A DNA stretch of 64,000 nt from Heligmosomoides polygyrus polygyrus (taxonomy: Eukaryota; Nematoda; Chromadorea; Rhabditida; Heligmosomidae), in contig OX377202.1 of NCBI GenBank assembly GCA_947396885.1, positions 15,624,001-15,688,000 of the forward strand, in the 5' to 3' direction. Made by a program: the position numbers and the translations under genes. Below are positions 1-10,508 of this stretch, one piece after another (the first letter of the stretch is position 1; each line of letters begins with the position of its first letter). The notes beneath the pieces were generated by a model. It saw only the letters and a list, made by a program, of their open reading frames with translations, made no database searches and was not told the origin of the DNA.

Positions 1-640
1 GGACTTCCAAATCTAGAAGAAGGTACTACTGGTTTTTGGGCGTATGAAAAGAAATTCATAGATCTCACTGAGGGTGTTCAGAATAACATTTGATGCAAGG
101 TTCTTATGCATGCAGCTCTAGGTGGCCAGTTCATTCCCAATGGAGAACAGAGAAGAGAACAACTTAGACAGTCTAATCTACAAAGCGGGAGAACTAAAAA
201 GAACTAGAGAATCCTTTGATAGTTTTTAAAGTGATTACGAGTTAAATTGGGTGATATTCCAGTGATATTTTAAACCTAGCGCTGTCTAGAACTAGACGGG
301 TAAGTGCTAAGTTAAGGGTTCCAGCTACTTGGTCACAGGTTCGTCATGAAAGCTTGCCCATAAGAATGTTTCCGTCGCTCAACAGGCTGGTTAATAAAAG
401 CATTCTCTCCCTACTGCTTTCTGCCTTAAGAAACGTCCCGTGGAAGCTTTGCGGTTTCCTGATGAACTCGTTCTTCACTTGTAGTTTAATTTCCATGTTT
501 TCTGTACAACTATCTAGTGGTCCCGTGGGAGTTTACTAGTGTTTTGTTTTACGTCCAGTTCTTGTTGGACTGGCGTCGGCGTGACCTACGCCTCCAAAGG
601 TAAAGATAAAGATAAATGCGACATTTATCCCATCAAACTG
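1..640 (+). mobile_element. 3' remnant of a CR1-like LINE
   Basis: The stretch near 285-450 translates to a decayed C-terminal RT tail (LRVPATWSQVR followed by FPSLNRLVNKS). It resembles in order and spacing the end of the CR1-like ORF at 61405-62298 (ELRVPMARSRVRANF, then KELNSLLN). An upstream GLPNLEE motif near 3-23 fits the same region of LINE RTs. Stops and frameshifts break it throughout. It runs into a short AAAGAT-type repeat near 600-616 that could be the 3' tail. No active domain remains. The assignment comes from motif comparison inside the window. Confidence 0.5.
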
Positions 641-1302
641 AGGGGAAAATGAAATGGAGAAATACTTCAGCCCGTTAAATGTTATGCTCTTGTTTGTTTA
701 CATTTTTTTGTTTAGAGAACAAACAAAAGCAATAAACAAATGAATAAAATGAATAAATATATGTTAAAAGACACTTACTTTGTAGGAGCTTGCGACCTCT
801 TCTGATGTACGGTCCCTTTTGATATATCACAATGTCAGTCAAATAATTAAAGAATCGCCGTGTTAGCTGCCAGTATATCATGAATATCTGGAAAATTCCT
901 GTAGTTTAGCAAATTTTGTAGTTCATGTTCTAAACGGTCACCCGAAGCTGTCGAACCACCTCAGATATGTTCGCCTGGAATGTCCAAATAATTGCACAAA
1001 GCGTTGAAGAAGTAGTAACATCAGCTACAATTCCATTCTGATAAATCGTATACATCTCGACGATAACGCCATATAACGCTGAAAATAGGTAGAAAGATCA
1101 TAATAATGAGCATAAGGTTCTTAAAATTTTGCTGCGTTTCTGAGTAGGCCTGCTTCTCGCTGCAAATTTATCAATTCAATCGATTGCTATCAACTTTTTT
1201 ACACATAAACAGCGAAATTTCATTAGAGAATTACCACATGTTTTGCGTGAAAGAAAGTTGTATTTATTTATTCATTCCAAGCAATTTTAAGATGTGAACC
1301 AG
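641..1302. other. AT-rich stretch, no gene seen
   Basis: AT-rich DNA with only short chance reading frames (for example 675-881 on the minus strand, low-complexity and hydrophobic). No splice-site-bounded frame or repeat was recognised. Confidence 0.5.
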
Positions 1303-1467
1303 GGTCAGGATTCATCAACGACATACGTAACTTGAACGGAGAATTGTAATCGAGGAGTTCAGATAACGCGGTTTATCGCTCACCATATCGCTTGATAAGC
1401 CGCGTTGTCTGAGCTTTTCGCCTACAATTCTCCGTTAAAGTTACGTAAGTCGTTTATGAATCCGGCC
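1303..1467. repeat. Near-perfect palindromic MITE
   Basis: The two halves are inverted copies of about 75 bp around a short centre near 1380-1392. The left arm starts near GGATTCATCAACGACATACG and the right arm ends with its complement (CGTTTATGAATCC). The outer motif GATTCATMAAC resembles the ends of the larger foldback at 41607-42362, so the two may share a superfamily. No clear target duplication was found. Confidence 0.7.
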
Positions 1468-1530
1468 GCAGAATAAAATGCAGAAAGAATGGGAAATTAA
1501 AATATTACGATAAGCCGCAAAGAGCTACTA

Positions 1531-2416
1531 GGTTGTCCAATAATTCCTGTCCGAAAACATTCAAAATTCTATAATTTTCCTTAGAAGTGTTATAATATCA
1601 GGCAATTGTAAAAACCTTCTAGAAGGTTCTCTAGAGTTCCACGCTAGGGGTACATATATAAGGCGCAGTCGCCGCGTCTAGCTACCAGTACAAGCTAAAA
1701 TGGACCAAGGTCGAATTCGTACGTTCGTGTACTACGAGTGGCTGCTGGGCAACGACACGGGCACAGCGGTCGCCAACATCTGCAGAGCGTGCAAGGAGGA
1801 GGCAGTGTCCCAACGCACAGTCAGGCGCTGGTTCAGTCGTTTCGAGAGCGGCGACACGAGCCTTGAGGACAAGGAACACCCGCTGAAGATCATGCTTTGC
1901 TGCTGGTGGGACGGCAAGGGCATGCTGTACTTCGAGCTGCTCCTGCAAGGCAGGACGGTCACCGCCTCCATCTACACCGATCAGCTCGAGAAACTAGCCG
2001 CCGCCATCCGAGAAAAGCGTCCCCGACGGGCCTCGGGTCCACCTGCTGCACGACAACGCGCGCCCCCACGTGGCGAAGGAGACCCAGCAGAAGTTGGCGA
2101 CGCTCGGCTGGGAGACGGTTGCCTATCCGCCGTATTCCCCGGACCTCGCCCCCTCCGATTACCACTTGTTCCGCCCGCTGAAGCACCATTTGGCCGGAAG
2201 AAAATTCACCAACTACGACAACCTCAAATCCGGCATCGCGGACTTCTTCGAGTCGCAGCCCCCGGAGATCTGGGCGAAGGCCATCGGCGACCTGCCCAAT
2301 CGATGGGCCACTGCTGTAGATAACTGTGGTGATTATATTGTTGATTAGACTTGTTTTTCAATAAAGTTAAAAAAAATTAAAAATGGTAAATTTTCGGACA
2401 AGAATTATGGACAGCC
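1531..2416 (+). mobile_element. mariner transposon, internally deleted
   Basis: Terminal inverted repeats of about 28 bp (left GGTTGTCCAATAATTCCTGT, right the complement of GGCTGTCCATAATTCTTGTC) lie between TA dinucleotides at 1529-1530 and 2417-2418. TA duplication is the mariner hallmark. At 886 bp it is shorter than the usual 1.2-1.3 kb, which fits the deletion seen in the transposase. The N-terminal sequence MDQGRIRTFVYYEWLLGND resembles hookworm Bandit-type mariners; that name is from memory and was not checked by search. A TATATAA motif at 1655-1661 lies about 40 bp before the ATG. Confidence 0.85.
1700..2348 (+). pseudogene. mariner transposase, deleted and frameshifted
   Basis: A mariner transposase nicks the element ends and inserts at TA using a D,D34D catalytic triad. 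The reading starts at ATG 1700 with the helix-turn-helix DNA-binding region (RRWFSRFESGDTSLEDKE, residues about 42-60). It then jumps directly to KIMLCCWWDGKG, so the linker and the segment carrying the first catalytic Asp are deleted near 1880. A frameshift near 2015-2030 moves the reading to another frame, which holds the second and third catalytic positions (LLHDNARPHVA and YSPDLAPSDYHLF) and runs to the stop at 2346-2348. With the first Asp missing and the frame broken it cannot be active. Its TIRs could still be mobilised by an intact relative. Confidence 0.85.
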
Positions 2417-2610
2417 TAAGATGCATAAATGAAAAGCAGGTATACTGTATATAGTTGTCCTGTCTTAGTTGAAAGGCGTGGGGTTAAGTGCAAAATGGTT
2501 GCATATGATATAAAATCCCCTTCATGTGCCACCTCACCGCGGTGAAGGGGTGAACATCACTTTGTGGTGGCTAACGGCACAAACGGTCACGCAGTACGCG
2601 ACGCTTTGTC

Positions 2611-4068
2611 GTGTATGGGCGGCTCTCCTGTATCCCTGGCCAGGAACATGTGAGTAACCAGACCACCGCTACGGCTCAAACAACTAAACCCGCGCCCCAG
2701 TCCTCCGCGCGCCGGAGGTGGACTTCTACGACGTCGGTTGCATCCACCTCCGGCGAGGGGCCATCTAATCTCGGAGTTAAACTATCAGGACGTCATTGGA
2801 ATCGGACTACCGGAAACTCCCTCCCACCACGACACGGAAACTGCCTATTCGTCTGCACTTATAACTGTTGTTCGATCGCATCTGAGCAGGATCTTCGGAC
2901 ACTGCTTTATAGAAGCCGCAACATCAAATACGACGTTATCGCCCTGCAGGAAACGAAAGGCCGAACGGAAACCATAAAAAGGACCGACCACAACGAGCTT
3001 CTCATTATCGGAGCAAAGGTGGACAGAAAGAATATTGGCGGAGTTGGATTTCTCGTCAATTCGACAGTGCACCACCTAGTAGACTCTTATAAGATCATCA
3101 GTCCGCGAGTAGCTGTTCTTCGTCTGGAAACCAAAGATCAAGGAACCATCTCCATCATAAATGGATATGCTCCAACATCTGCGGCCACAGATGAAGAAAA
3201 GGAGGAATTCTACAAGCTGTTCGAAAGGACTGTCAACGACGAGAAGAGCTACTACAAAGTTGTCGTTGGTGACTTTAACGCTATCGTCGGTACGAATGAT
3301 CATGACGAATGGAGGCTAGGACCACATGGAACTTCTTCAAGGAACGAAAACGGAGAGCGCCTGATAGACTTCCTATCCGCGTGCCGTCTCTACCATGGAA
3401 ATTCTATGTTTAAGAAGCCTTCAAACCGACGATGGACCTGGGAAAGCCCAAATGGAGAAACACGTTCGGAGATCGACCATGTTCTTACAAACAGACGCTG
3501 GAGTCTGTTCGACGTCTCCGTGCTGCCTTCATTTGACACCGGCTCGGATCACCGTCTTGTCCGTGCGAAGCTGACTCTCAAAAAGAGGATGTTCAAGCGT
3601 GACACTCATAAACCGGCACCGGTGAGGATCCCCACATTTAAGTCTGAGGAGTTGGAATATGCGATAAAGTCGTACGATTGGAATCTTCTTGAAGATCCAT
3701 CGGAAGACTACGACCTTCTCTCCAAAGTACTGTTGAAATGTGCTAGCAGCTCTTGCGAAGCCACATCACCGTCTGCTTCAAGACTCAACGCACATGCGAT
3801 TAAACTCTTGGAGCAAAGAAGAGCTGTTAAACTGGATCCTAATGCTTCCCATCTGGAAAAAGTCACCATCTCGAAGGCCTGTCGAATTGCAGTGAAGGAG
3901 TCCATTCAAGCCTACAGAAGATTGAAGCTGTTAGAAGCGGCTGGGAAAGGTTCAAGCATAAAGCGCTGCAAACGAGATCTCTGCGATCAGAAGGCAATAA
4001 TGTCAGCCCTTGTGGATAAGGATGGAACAACGCAAACGTTTCGAAGAGCGATGGAGGCCATCGTTTAG
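2611..4068 (+). pseudogene. RTE LINE endonuclease domain plus RT linker
   Basis: The APE-type endonuclease nicks target DNA to prime reverse transcription. The 485-codon frame shows its motifs in order: CTYNCCSIAS (about residue 82), ALQETKGR (about 111), GGVGFLVN (about 142), INGYAPT (about 183), VVGDFNA (about 219), the EIDHVL motif (about 286) and the final GSDHRLV (about 312). A linker towards the RT follows. The frame is open from 2575 without an upstream ATG. The GTG at 2611 is only a nominal start, so the true start is lost or lies upstream. It ends at an in-frame TAG (4066-4068) where related elements continue into the RT, so the stop is a lesion. Confidence 0.8.
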
Positions 4069-5573
4069 GAATTCTACACAGATCTGTTCCGTTCTTCCAT
4101 CACTGTCCCGAAATGCTTGATGCCACCAGCTGAGGAAGTACCTCCCATTCTGGAATCAGAAGTTGCTCATGCCATCAGAAGGATGAAGCCGGGCACTGCT
4201 CCCGGACCGGACTGCTCCCGGACCGGACGGCATTTCTGCTAATCTCCCTCGTGCGGGTGGCAGTGCCGTCTGCTCACTTCTTGCCAAGCACTTCAACCAC
4301 TACCTTCGAATTGGTAGGATTCCGGACTCATGGAAGGAGTCGAAAACAGTTTTAATCTTCAAAAAAGGTCAGCAGGAGGATATCGACAACTATCGACCCA
4401 TCAGTCTTTTCTCGGTTGTGTACAAGATCTTCACCAAGATACAGCTTAAACGCATGGAGCGTTGCTTGGATGAATATCAGCCAGTGGAGCAAGCAGGGTT
4501 TCGCAAGGATTTCTCCTGCATGGACCATATTCAGACTGTCTCACAGCTCATCGAGAGGAGCCGCGAATACCACCTCCCACTTGTCCTTGTCTTCGTGGAT
4601 TACCGGAAAGCGTTCGACTCTGTGGAAATCAATGCCGTTTTGAACGCTCTTGTGCACGCTGGTATACCATCGCCCTACATCCGACTTCTCGACGAATGCT
4701 TCTCGAACACATCGAGCACCATCCAATTGTTCGATCGAAAGCTTAAAATTCCTATCGGGAAAGGAGTACGGCAGGGAGGCACGATTTCTCCCAAGCTATT
4801 CGCAGCGGCACTCCAGGATGCCATGAAAGACTTGAACTGGGACGATAAAGGCTATCTTGTCGACGGTGTCGACGGTCAATGTGGCAGGTATGAAGATTGG
4901 ATTGGACATGAATATGTCCAAAACGCAATTTATGGTCAACCAGTGGTGTGACACGGGACTCGTAAGGTTAAATGGAGTCGCTCTGCAACAGATCGACTCC
5001 TACGTCTATCTGGGAAGACAGCTGAACATGGATAACGACCTCGCTCCTGAAATCGCCCGCAGGAGACGCGCAGCATGGGCAGCCTTCAGTTCAATTCGCG
5101 AAGTCACCGATCAGGTCAAGGATCCCGGCCTCAGGGCCTCGATATTCAACGCCTCTGTACTGCCTGCGATGTGTTACGCGACGGAAACCTGGCCCGACAA
5201 CAAGACAATCGCCAGAGCGATGCAAACTACGCATCGTGCACTGGAGAGATGTCTTCTAAGGACAAGCCTTCGTTAGCAATGGCAAGAAGGCCTACGAAGG
5301 TCGGAGCTACGGGAGAAGTCGCAATTAGCAGACCCGCTGCAGTACATGAAGAAGTCCAAATATCGCTGGGCCGGACACCTGCTTCGACGAAAGGACGATA
5401 GATGGAGTCTCCGTGTCACAGAATGGCTCCCGAGAGACCATAAGAGACCACTGGGACGACCGCCAACGCGATGGGCAGACTCATTCTCAAGATCTTTCAG
5501 AGAGCGGAGTCTGCCTCACTGGATGCAAGCAGCCAGAGATCGAGCGGTCTGGAAGAGTTGTGGTCCCCGCTGA
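4069..5573 (+). pseudogene. RTE LINE reverse transcriptase, several lesions
   Basis: Continuing after the TAG, a local duplication of GCTCCCGGACCGGACT near 4198-4232 shifts the frame inside the APGPDG motif. RT motifs then follow: YRPISLFSV (4391-4417), LVFVDYRKAFDSV (4588-4626) and GKGVRQGGTISP (4757-4792). The catalytic A/YxDD box is absent. The frame passes from KGYLVDG straight into KIGLDMNMSKTQF near 4855-4900, so roughly the segment holding FADD was deleted. Later blocks are VYLGRQLNMD (about 5000-5030) and RWAGHLLRRKDDRW (5362-5403). The frame ends at TGA 5571-5573. The element is inactive. Confidence 0.8.
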
Positions 5574-5599
5574 GAAGACCTCCAGCCGACAAAGGACCA

Positions 5600-6535
5600 T
5601 CAAAGTATCAAAGTAAGTATGATATAAAAGTATACAGGAATATTACCAGTGAAGAGGACCACTTTGCCCTCCAATGTGCAGTTTCAGATGTTGCCAATCG
5701 GAAAGGTGGAAATTACTAATCTCAGCTCAAAAAACTCGGGTTTTTCATCTAGGCGATTCAAATTGGTTAAACACATTTACAGCTTTGGTGGTTGCAACCT
5801 ACCCACTGAAAACAGTCTGCGTGATCTGGGCTTCATCTTAGACAAAAAACTTAGTTTTTCAGAGCATTGCGAGACGATTGGAAAGAAAACTGAAAGAGTT
5901 ACTTACAACATTTTTAGAGCGTTGTCTACAAATTCAGAAACTCACTTGCTTCTTGCATACAAATCATATGTTCGCCTAATATTGGAGTATGGCACCACTG
6001 TGTTCAGTCCTCACCTTAAGCGCTGCATACAGAGGCTAGAATCCGTTCAGAATAGCTACACTAGAAAGCTATGGTTACGCTTAAACGGCTATGACTACAC
6101 CTCCATTCCATCAGCGCCTGATCGTAATAAAATATTCGAGCGCAATCGCTTGCTATTCGTAGGAAGCGAAACGATCTAATTATGATTTTCAAGATGATGA
6201 CAGGAAAAGTTGCACTTCCACTTACTGAGCTTTATACAGTCCATCATTCTACCACAAAGAGTTGTAGATCTAAAATTCATTATTCTACGGCCAAAAGTTG
6301 TGTTCGTGCCTCTTTTTTTACTCAAAGGGCCGGTTTCTGAATTCTTGATGTTTACCAAAAAACATACTTTGCCATCTTCGTTTAACCAATATAAAGAGCT
6401 CGTTAGTAGTTATCTTAAGACTCGCTAATTAGCCGTTTCTTGTATTTTTGTGTTTATTACCAATGTTTTGTCTTGCTGATGTTTATTTCGTCGCGTGTTG
6501 TCATACACGTATAAATAAAAAATAAATAAATATGG
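5600..6535 (+). mobile_element. CR1-like LINE, 5'-truncated RT fragment
   Basis: The fragment opens in the middle of the RT, just after the catalytic box (YDIKVYRNITSEEDHF at about 5618-5665). A frameshift near 5690-5700 leads to LRDLGFILDKKLSFSEHC (about 5818-5872) and the C-terminal blocks YKSYVRLILEYGTTVFSPH (about 5962-6015) and ESVQNSYTRKL. The coding part stops at TAA 6177-6179. Degraded 3' sequence follows and then an (AAAT)n tail at 6510-6532, the same tail as the copies at 28960-30352 and 61253-64000. This looks like a typical 5'-truncated insertion landing at the end of the RTE element. Confidence 0.75.
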
Positions 6536-7533
6536 ACGTCCATTGCAGGCAGATATGTGTGTAGAAGAGACTCACGTATGTTGCGAAAGGTTTCAATCGA
6601 TAAACAGGTTTAGCTTCCTAAGATCCATCTTTTGTGACATAGACTGAAAATCAGAGCGCTAGACTTCGTGACTGGTCTTCAGTTGAAGGCGATCGGAATA
6701 AGGGGGGGGATCGTTTTCAAACTTTGAATAAATCGTACGGTTTCTAATTCGCTGTTGTGGTAAGTTATTTGAGGTGCAGCTCATATTTTTATTATTATTA
6801 ATACATCCATAAGGATGCGCCAGCACTGATCGTAATAAAGCCGCGAAAACATTACGCAGAAAAAGAGGAAAAAGAGAAAAAACACAGAACTCGACTACAA
6901 CTAGCGAAAAACATTAAAAAGAACGCTATCGAGAGCATTGAGGAGGCCTACCATCTAAAATATTGATTGCTACTCATAAGGGAGTTTTCATTTCTAACAT
7001 ATGCAACATGTTCCAAGATATTACACTTGTGTTTATACACAGAAAATATTCTGATTCCTTAAATGTGTTAAAAGACAATGGGATTTGTGAACAGCAAGCG
7101 GCTGATTCCAGCTTTCTCTCCACAACAGAGATTCATGTATTTTCGCCTGTTTTCGGTCGATTTACCATTTATTAAACTACACAATGCAAGTCGATTTTAC
7201 ATTCTTTATACTTTATTCAGGACGTGACGCTAACTGCATCATGTATTCTCTAAAAAATGTAATAAGATAACGAAAAGCAAATAAAATAATCAGAACATAA
7301 AACCATCTAGGTAAAAAAATTGCTCATCTTAAAGGAATAGAAAGTGCAACAAATGCATGAATGGAGCTGCAACAGAGGTGTGAAACACTATCCTGTAGCC
7401 TGCCTTCAGCCTTCGAGAAGAGATCTAAGTTATTGAATGTGCAATCTTCCATCAACAGTCTGAAGAGTGAAAACGCCCGGTGAGAGAAAAAGGTTGACCT
7501 GGGTCGGCATTTTCTCGTTGAGCCAGCTAGCCT
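6536..7533. other. AT-rich spacer, no gene seen
   Basis: Includes a G-rich run near 6700-6710 and a weak 70-codon frame at 6963-7175 without recognisable features. No repeat match was seen inside the window. Confidence 0.45.
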
Positions 7534-7879
7534 TACAATACCGCTCGCGCCGCACGGTCAAAAGTGGGCGAAAAAACGCCAACATAGCGTCGCAAAGCGT
7601 CGCACGCTCATAACTCCTTCAGTTTTAGGTTTCTTGAACAAGGGTTGGTACCATTCGACTCGCCTCTTCGAGGTCTACACAAACATGTGTAAAACTTTAC
7701 CGGAACACCCGTACTTTCGCCGTGGGTGGTCCAAAATTGACTGGACGGGCTATTAGAGCAGCTTATTTCCCAGGATATGCGTGCTTTCGGAGTATCTCAA
7801 AGATGGTGTACGTCGCCAGTGCTCTGTCATGCCATGAATGCCCCGAGAGTGCGCCGTGCACAATGCACACAGAACCTAA

Positions 7880-8520
7880 CCTATCAATCGAGTGGGCGAG
7901 CTCATGTCCCCTGCGCTTCTATCTTCTCTCACTGGGATCTGCGACGTTTTCAAGACTATTTCGAGCCGTTTGGAGAATGTTATCAGAAATTCCCCGCCAC
8001 CCACTCAGGATTAGCTCCATTCTGTCCCAGCGAAACTTTGGTGTGCGCCGTGAACAATGCATACAGAATCGAACCTTTCAATCGAGGGGGGGGACGGCTT
8101 GTAGACTGATCGTTTGGGTAGTTTTATCAAAAATTTCTTGTCGCCCTAGTCAGAGGTTGCTCCAGGGGTTTCCAGCGAACCTTTGGAGTGCGCCATGAAC
8201 AATGCATACACAATCGAACCTTTCAATCGAGGGGGAGGACAGCTTGTAGACTGAGCGTTTGGGGAGTTTTATCAGAAATTTCTTGCCGCCCTAGTCAGAG
8301 GTTGCTCCAGGGGTTTTCAGCGAACCTTTGGAGCGCGCCATGAACATGCATAGAGAATCGAACCTTCAATCGAGGGAGGACAGCTTGTAGACTGAGCGTT
8401 TGGGGAGTTTTATCAGAAATTTCTTGCCGCCCTAGTCAGAATTTGCTCCAAGGCTGTCCAGCGAGCCTTTGGTGTGCGCCATGAACATGCATAGAGAATC
8501 GAACCTTTCAATCGAGGTGG
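7880..8520 (+). repeat. E1 tandem array, units of about 142 bp
   Basis: The motif GAATCGAACCTTTCAATCGA recurs at 8066, 8211, 8355 and 8496 (spacing 145, 144 and 141), with a variant at 7880. Each unit also holds a G-run, a GTAGACTGAGCGTTTGGG block and an AATGCATA block. A matching inverted array lies at about 13900-14575. The G-runs of 7-12 bases differ in length between copies. Confidence 0.8.
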
Positions 8521-8780
8521 GGCAACCGCTCGCAAATTGCACGCATGGGCGTGTTCGGAGCGCAATAGCTCTGTCGAGTTGTAACCTTTCAGGCTGCAGC
8601 TTGTAGGTTTTGTAGGCAGTCGAAGTTCTTCTGGTACGCCAAAGTAGAATGGTTTAGCTTAGGAGGTGACAATGTTATAGGGGTGCGAAAATGCAGGTGA
8701 GGATTGTGTGAAGCATTTTTTTCCGATTTCCGTGGACCACTGGGAGAAGATGCGGAGAGCTGACGGCTTTAAAATACGTA

Positions 8781-10508
8781 CGTGAACAGAGCGCCTAAGG
8801 TATTTTACGACGTTGTGCTCATAGCTCCTCAGTTGCCTAAACTGCCTTAGCCTCGGCTGGCGTTTTAGAGCGGCAAAAGCTAGCGGTTAGAGTTTCTTGC
8901 GCTTCTACTCGCCCTGATTTGAGCCTTCGACGCTCCCAATGGCACCTTTCTTTTCTCCTTAAAAAGCGCTAATCGAACGGTGTCAATTTCGACCGATTTT
9001 GGAAACATCAATTTTTTGACTGTTTAGCATCGAGGACGAGACCGCGGCGGAAGAACGATGGGGTCATCGAAAAAAGGTTGTCTTCTAATTGGGCCATGCT
9101 TGATACCATTCGATAGAGCTTTTCATGCTGAATTGAATGGTGTCATCTATAGTGGGAAACACTGTAATCTGGGCGAGAAACAGCGCGGAGAGCGTCTGCC
9201 GTTCTTGCGCTAAATTGCACGCGCGGGCGTGTTCGGAGCACAGTAACTCTGTCGAGTTCGAATCGTTTCGGCTGCAACTTGTGCGTATTGTGGGCAGTAG
9301 AACGGTATAAAGTATACTAAAGTAGAATGGCTTAGCTTAGGAGGGGGCAATGTTACAGTGGTGCGAAAATGCAGGTGAGGCTTGCGTGATGATTTTTACC
9401 GAATTCGGTGAACCACTGCTAGAAGACGCGGCGAGCTGAAGCCTCAAATTGCGTACGTGAACAGAGCGCTTAAGGTACGGTACTTTACGATGACGTGATC
9501 AGAACTTCTCAGCTGTCTAAACTGCCTAAGCCCCATCTGCCGTTTTAGGGCGGCGGACTTAGCGATTGAAGTTTCCTGCACTCTTACTTGTCCATATTTG
9601 GGTTTTCGACACTCCCAATAACATCGTTCTGTTCTGCTTGAAGAGCGCTATCGAATTGTATCAATTTCGACCGATTTTGGAAACATCGATTTTTCGGCAA
9701 TATCCCACCGAGGACGTGGCGCCCTAGGCCGAGCTGCGCGGATGATGACGTCATCGAAAACCGATATTTTCGAAATTGGCCAAATCTCCTCGTGCAAACT
9801 TCGTCCAAAATCATCTAGGGGTTATTTGGGGCGCTGATTACGAATCCGACGTTCGTATTTGAAAATTCCGCGAACTTGAGCAGGTTACTTCCCGTTTGAG
9901 GGTGGTCGGGTCAGGATCATCGATCACCCTCAGTTATCGGTGAGCGGTCCCCTCCCGTAATCGTCCAAATGTACTTCGGCATCGTGTTCGGCACCCCGAA
10001 TAAGCCCCCGACCCTACACAAATTTTGAACAAATTCGATGATCCTGACCCGAACACCCTCAGTTATCCAGAAGAAATTGCAAAACCTACCGAAGTCGACG
10101 GAATTTTCAAAAACTGACGTCGGATTCGTAATCAGCGCCCCAAATAACCCCTAGACGATTTTGGACGAAGTTTGCACGAGGAAATTTGGCCAATTTCGAA
10201 AATATCGGTTTTCAATGACGTCATCATCCGCGCAGCTCGGCCTAGGGCGCCACGTCCTCGGTGGGATATTGCCGAAAAATCGATGTTTCCAAAATCGGTC
10301 GAAATTTATACAGTTCGATAGCGCTCTTCAAGCAGAACAGAACGATGTTATTGGGAGTGTCGAAAACCCAAATATGGATAAGTAGGAGTGCAGGAAACTT
10401 CAACCGCTAAGTCCACCGCCCTAAAACGGCAGATGGGGCTTAGGCAGTTTAGACAGCTGAGATGTTCTAATCACGTCATCGTAAAGTACCTTAGGAGCTC
10501 TGTTCACG
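8781..10508. mobile_element. Nested inverted-repeat segment in E1 left arm
   Basis: This 1728-bp segment is missing from the otherwise matching right arm, where the flanks are joined directly (complement near 13638-13658). It starts CGTGAACAGAGCGCCTAAGG and ends with the complement of CGTGAACAGAGCTCCTAAGG, between TA at 8779-8780 and TA at 10509-10510. Inside it is a further palindrome centred near 9980 (arms about 9455-9870 and 10130-10507). It is either a TA-inserting element nested in the arm or arm sequence deleted from the right side between ACGTA repeats. Confidence 0.65.

Larger units (their letters stand above)
2520..5590 (+). mobile_element. RTE-clade non-LTR retrotransposon, broken
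   Basis: The order is a GC-rich 5' region with a hairpin-like CCCCTTC...GAAGGGG at about 2518-2550, an apurinic-type endonuclease ORF, a reverse transcriptase, and a typical RTE C-terminus (RWAGHLLRR, RPLGRPPTRWAD). The 3' end is put near 5590, where a different LINE family begins at about 5600. Several lesions show it is dead. The 5' boundary is approximate. Confidence 0.8.

Noticed and set aside
7722..8198. 158-codon frame in E1 and its mirror frames (14434-14781)
   Set aside because: It exists only because the arms are inverted copies. It crosses the terminal module and tandem units without domain, splice or codon signal.
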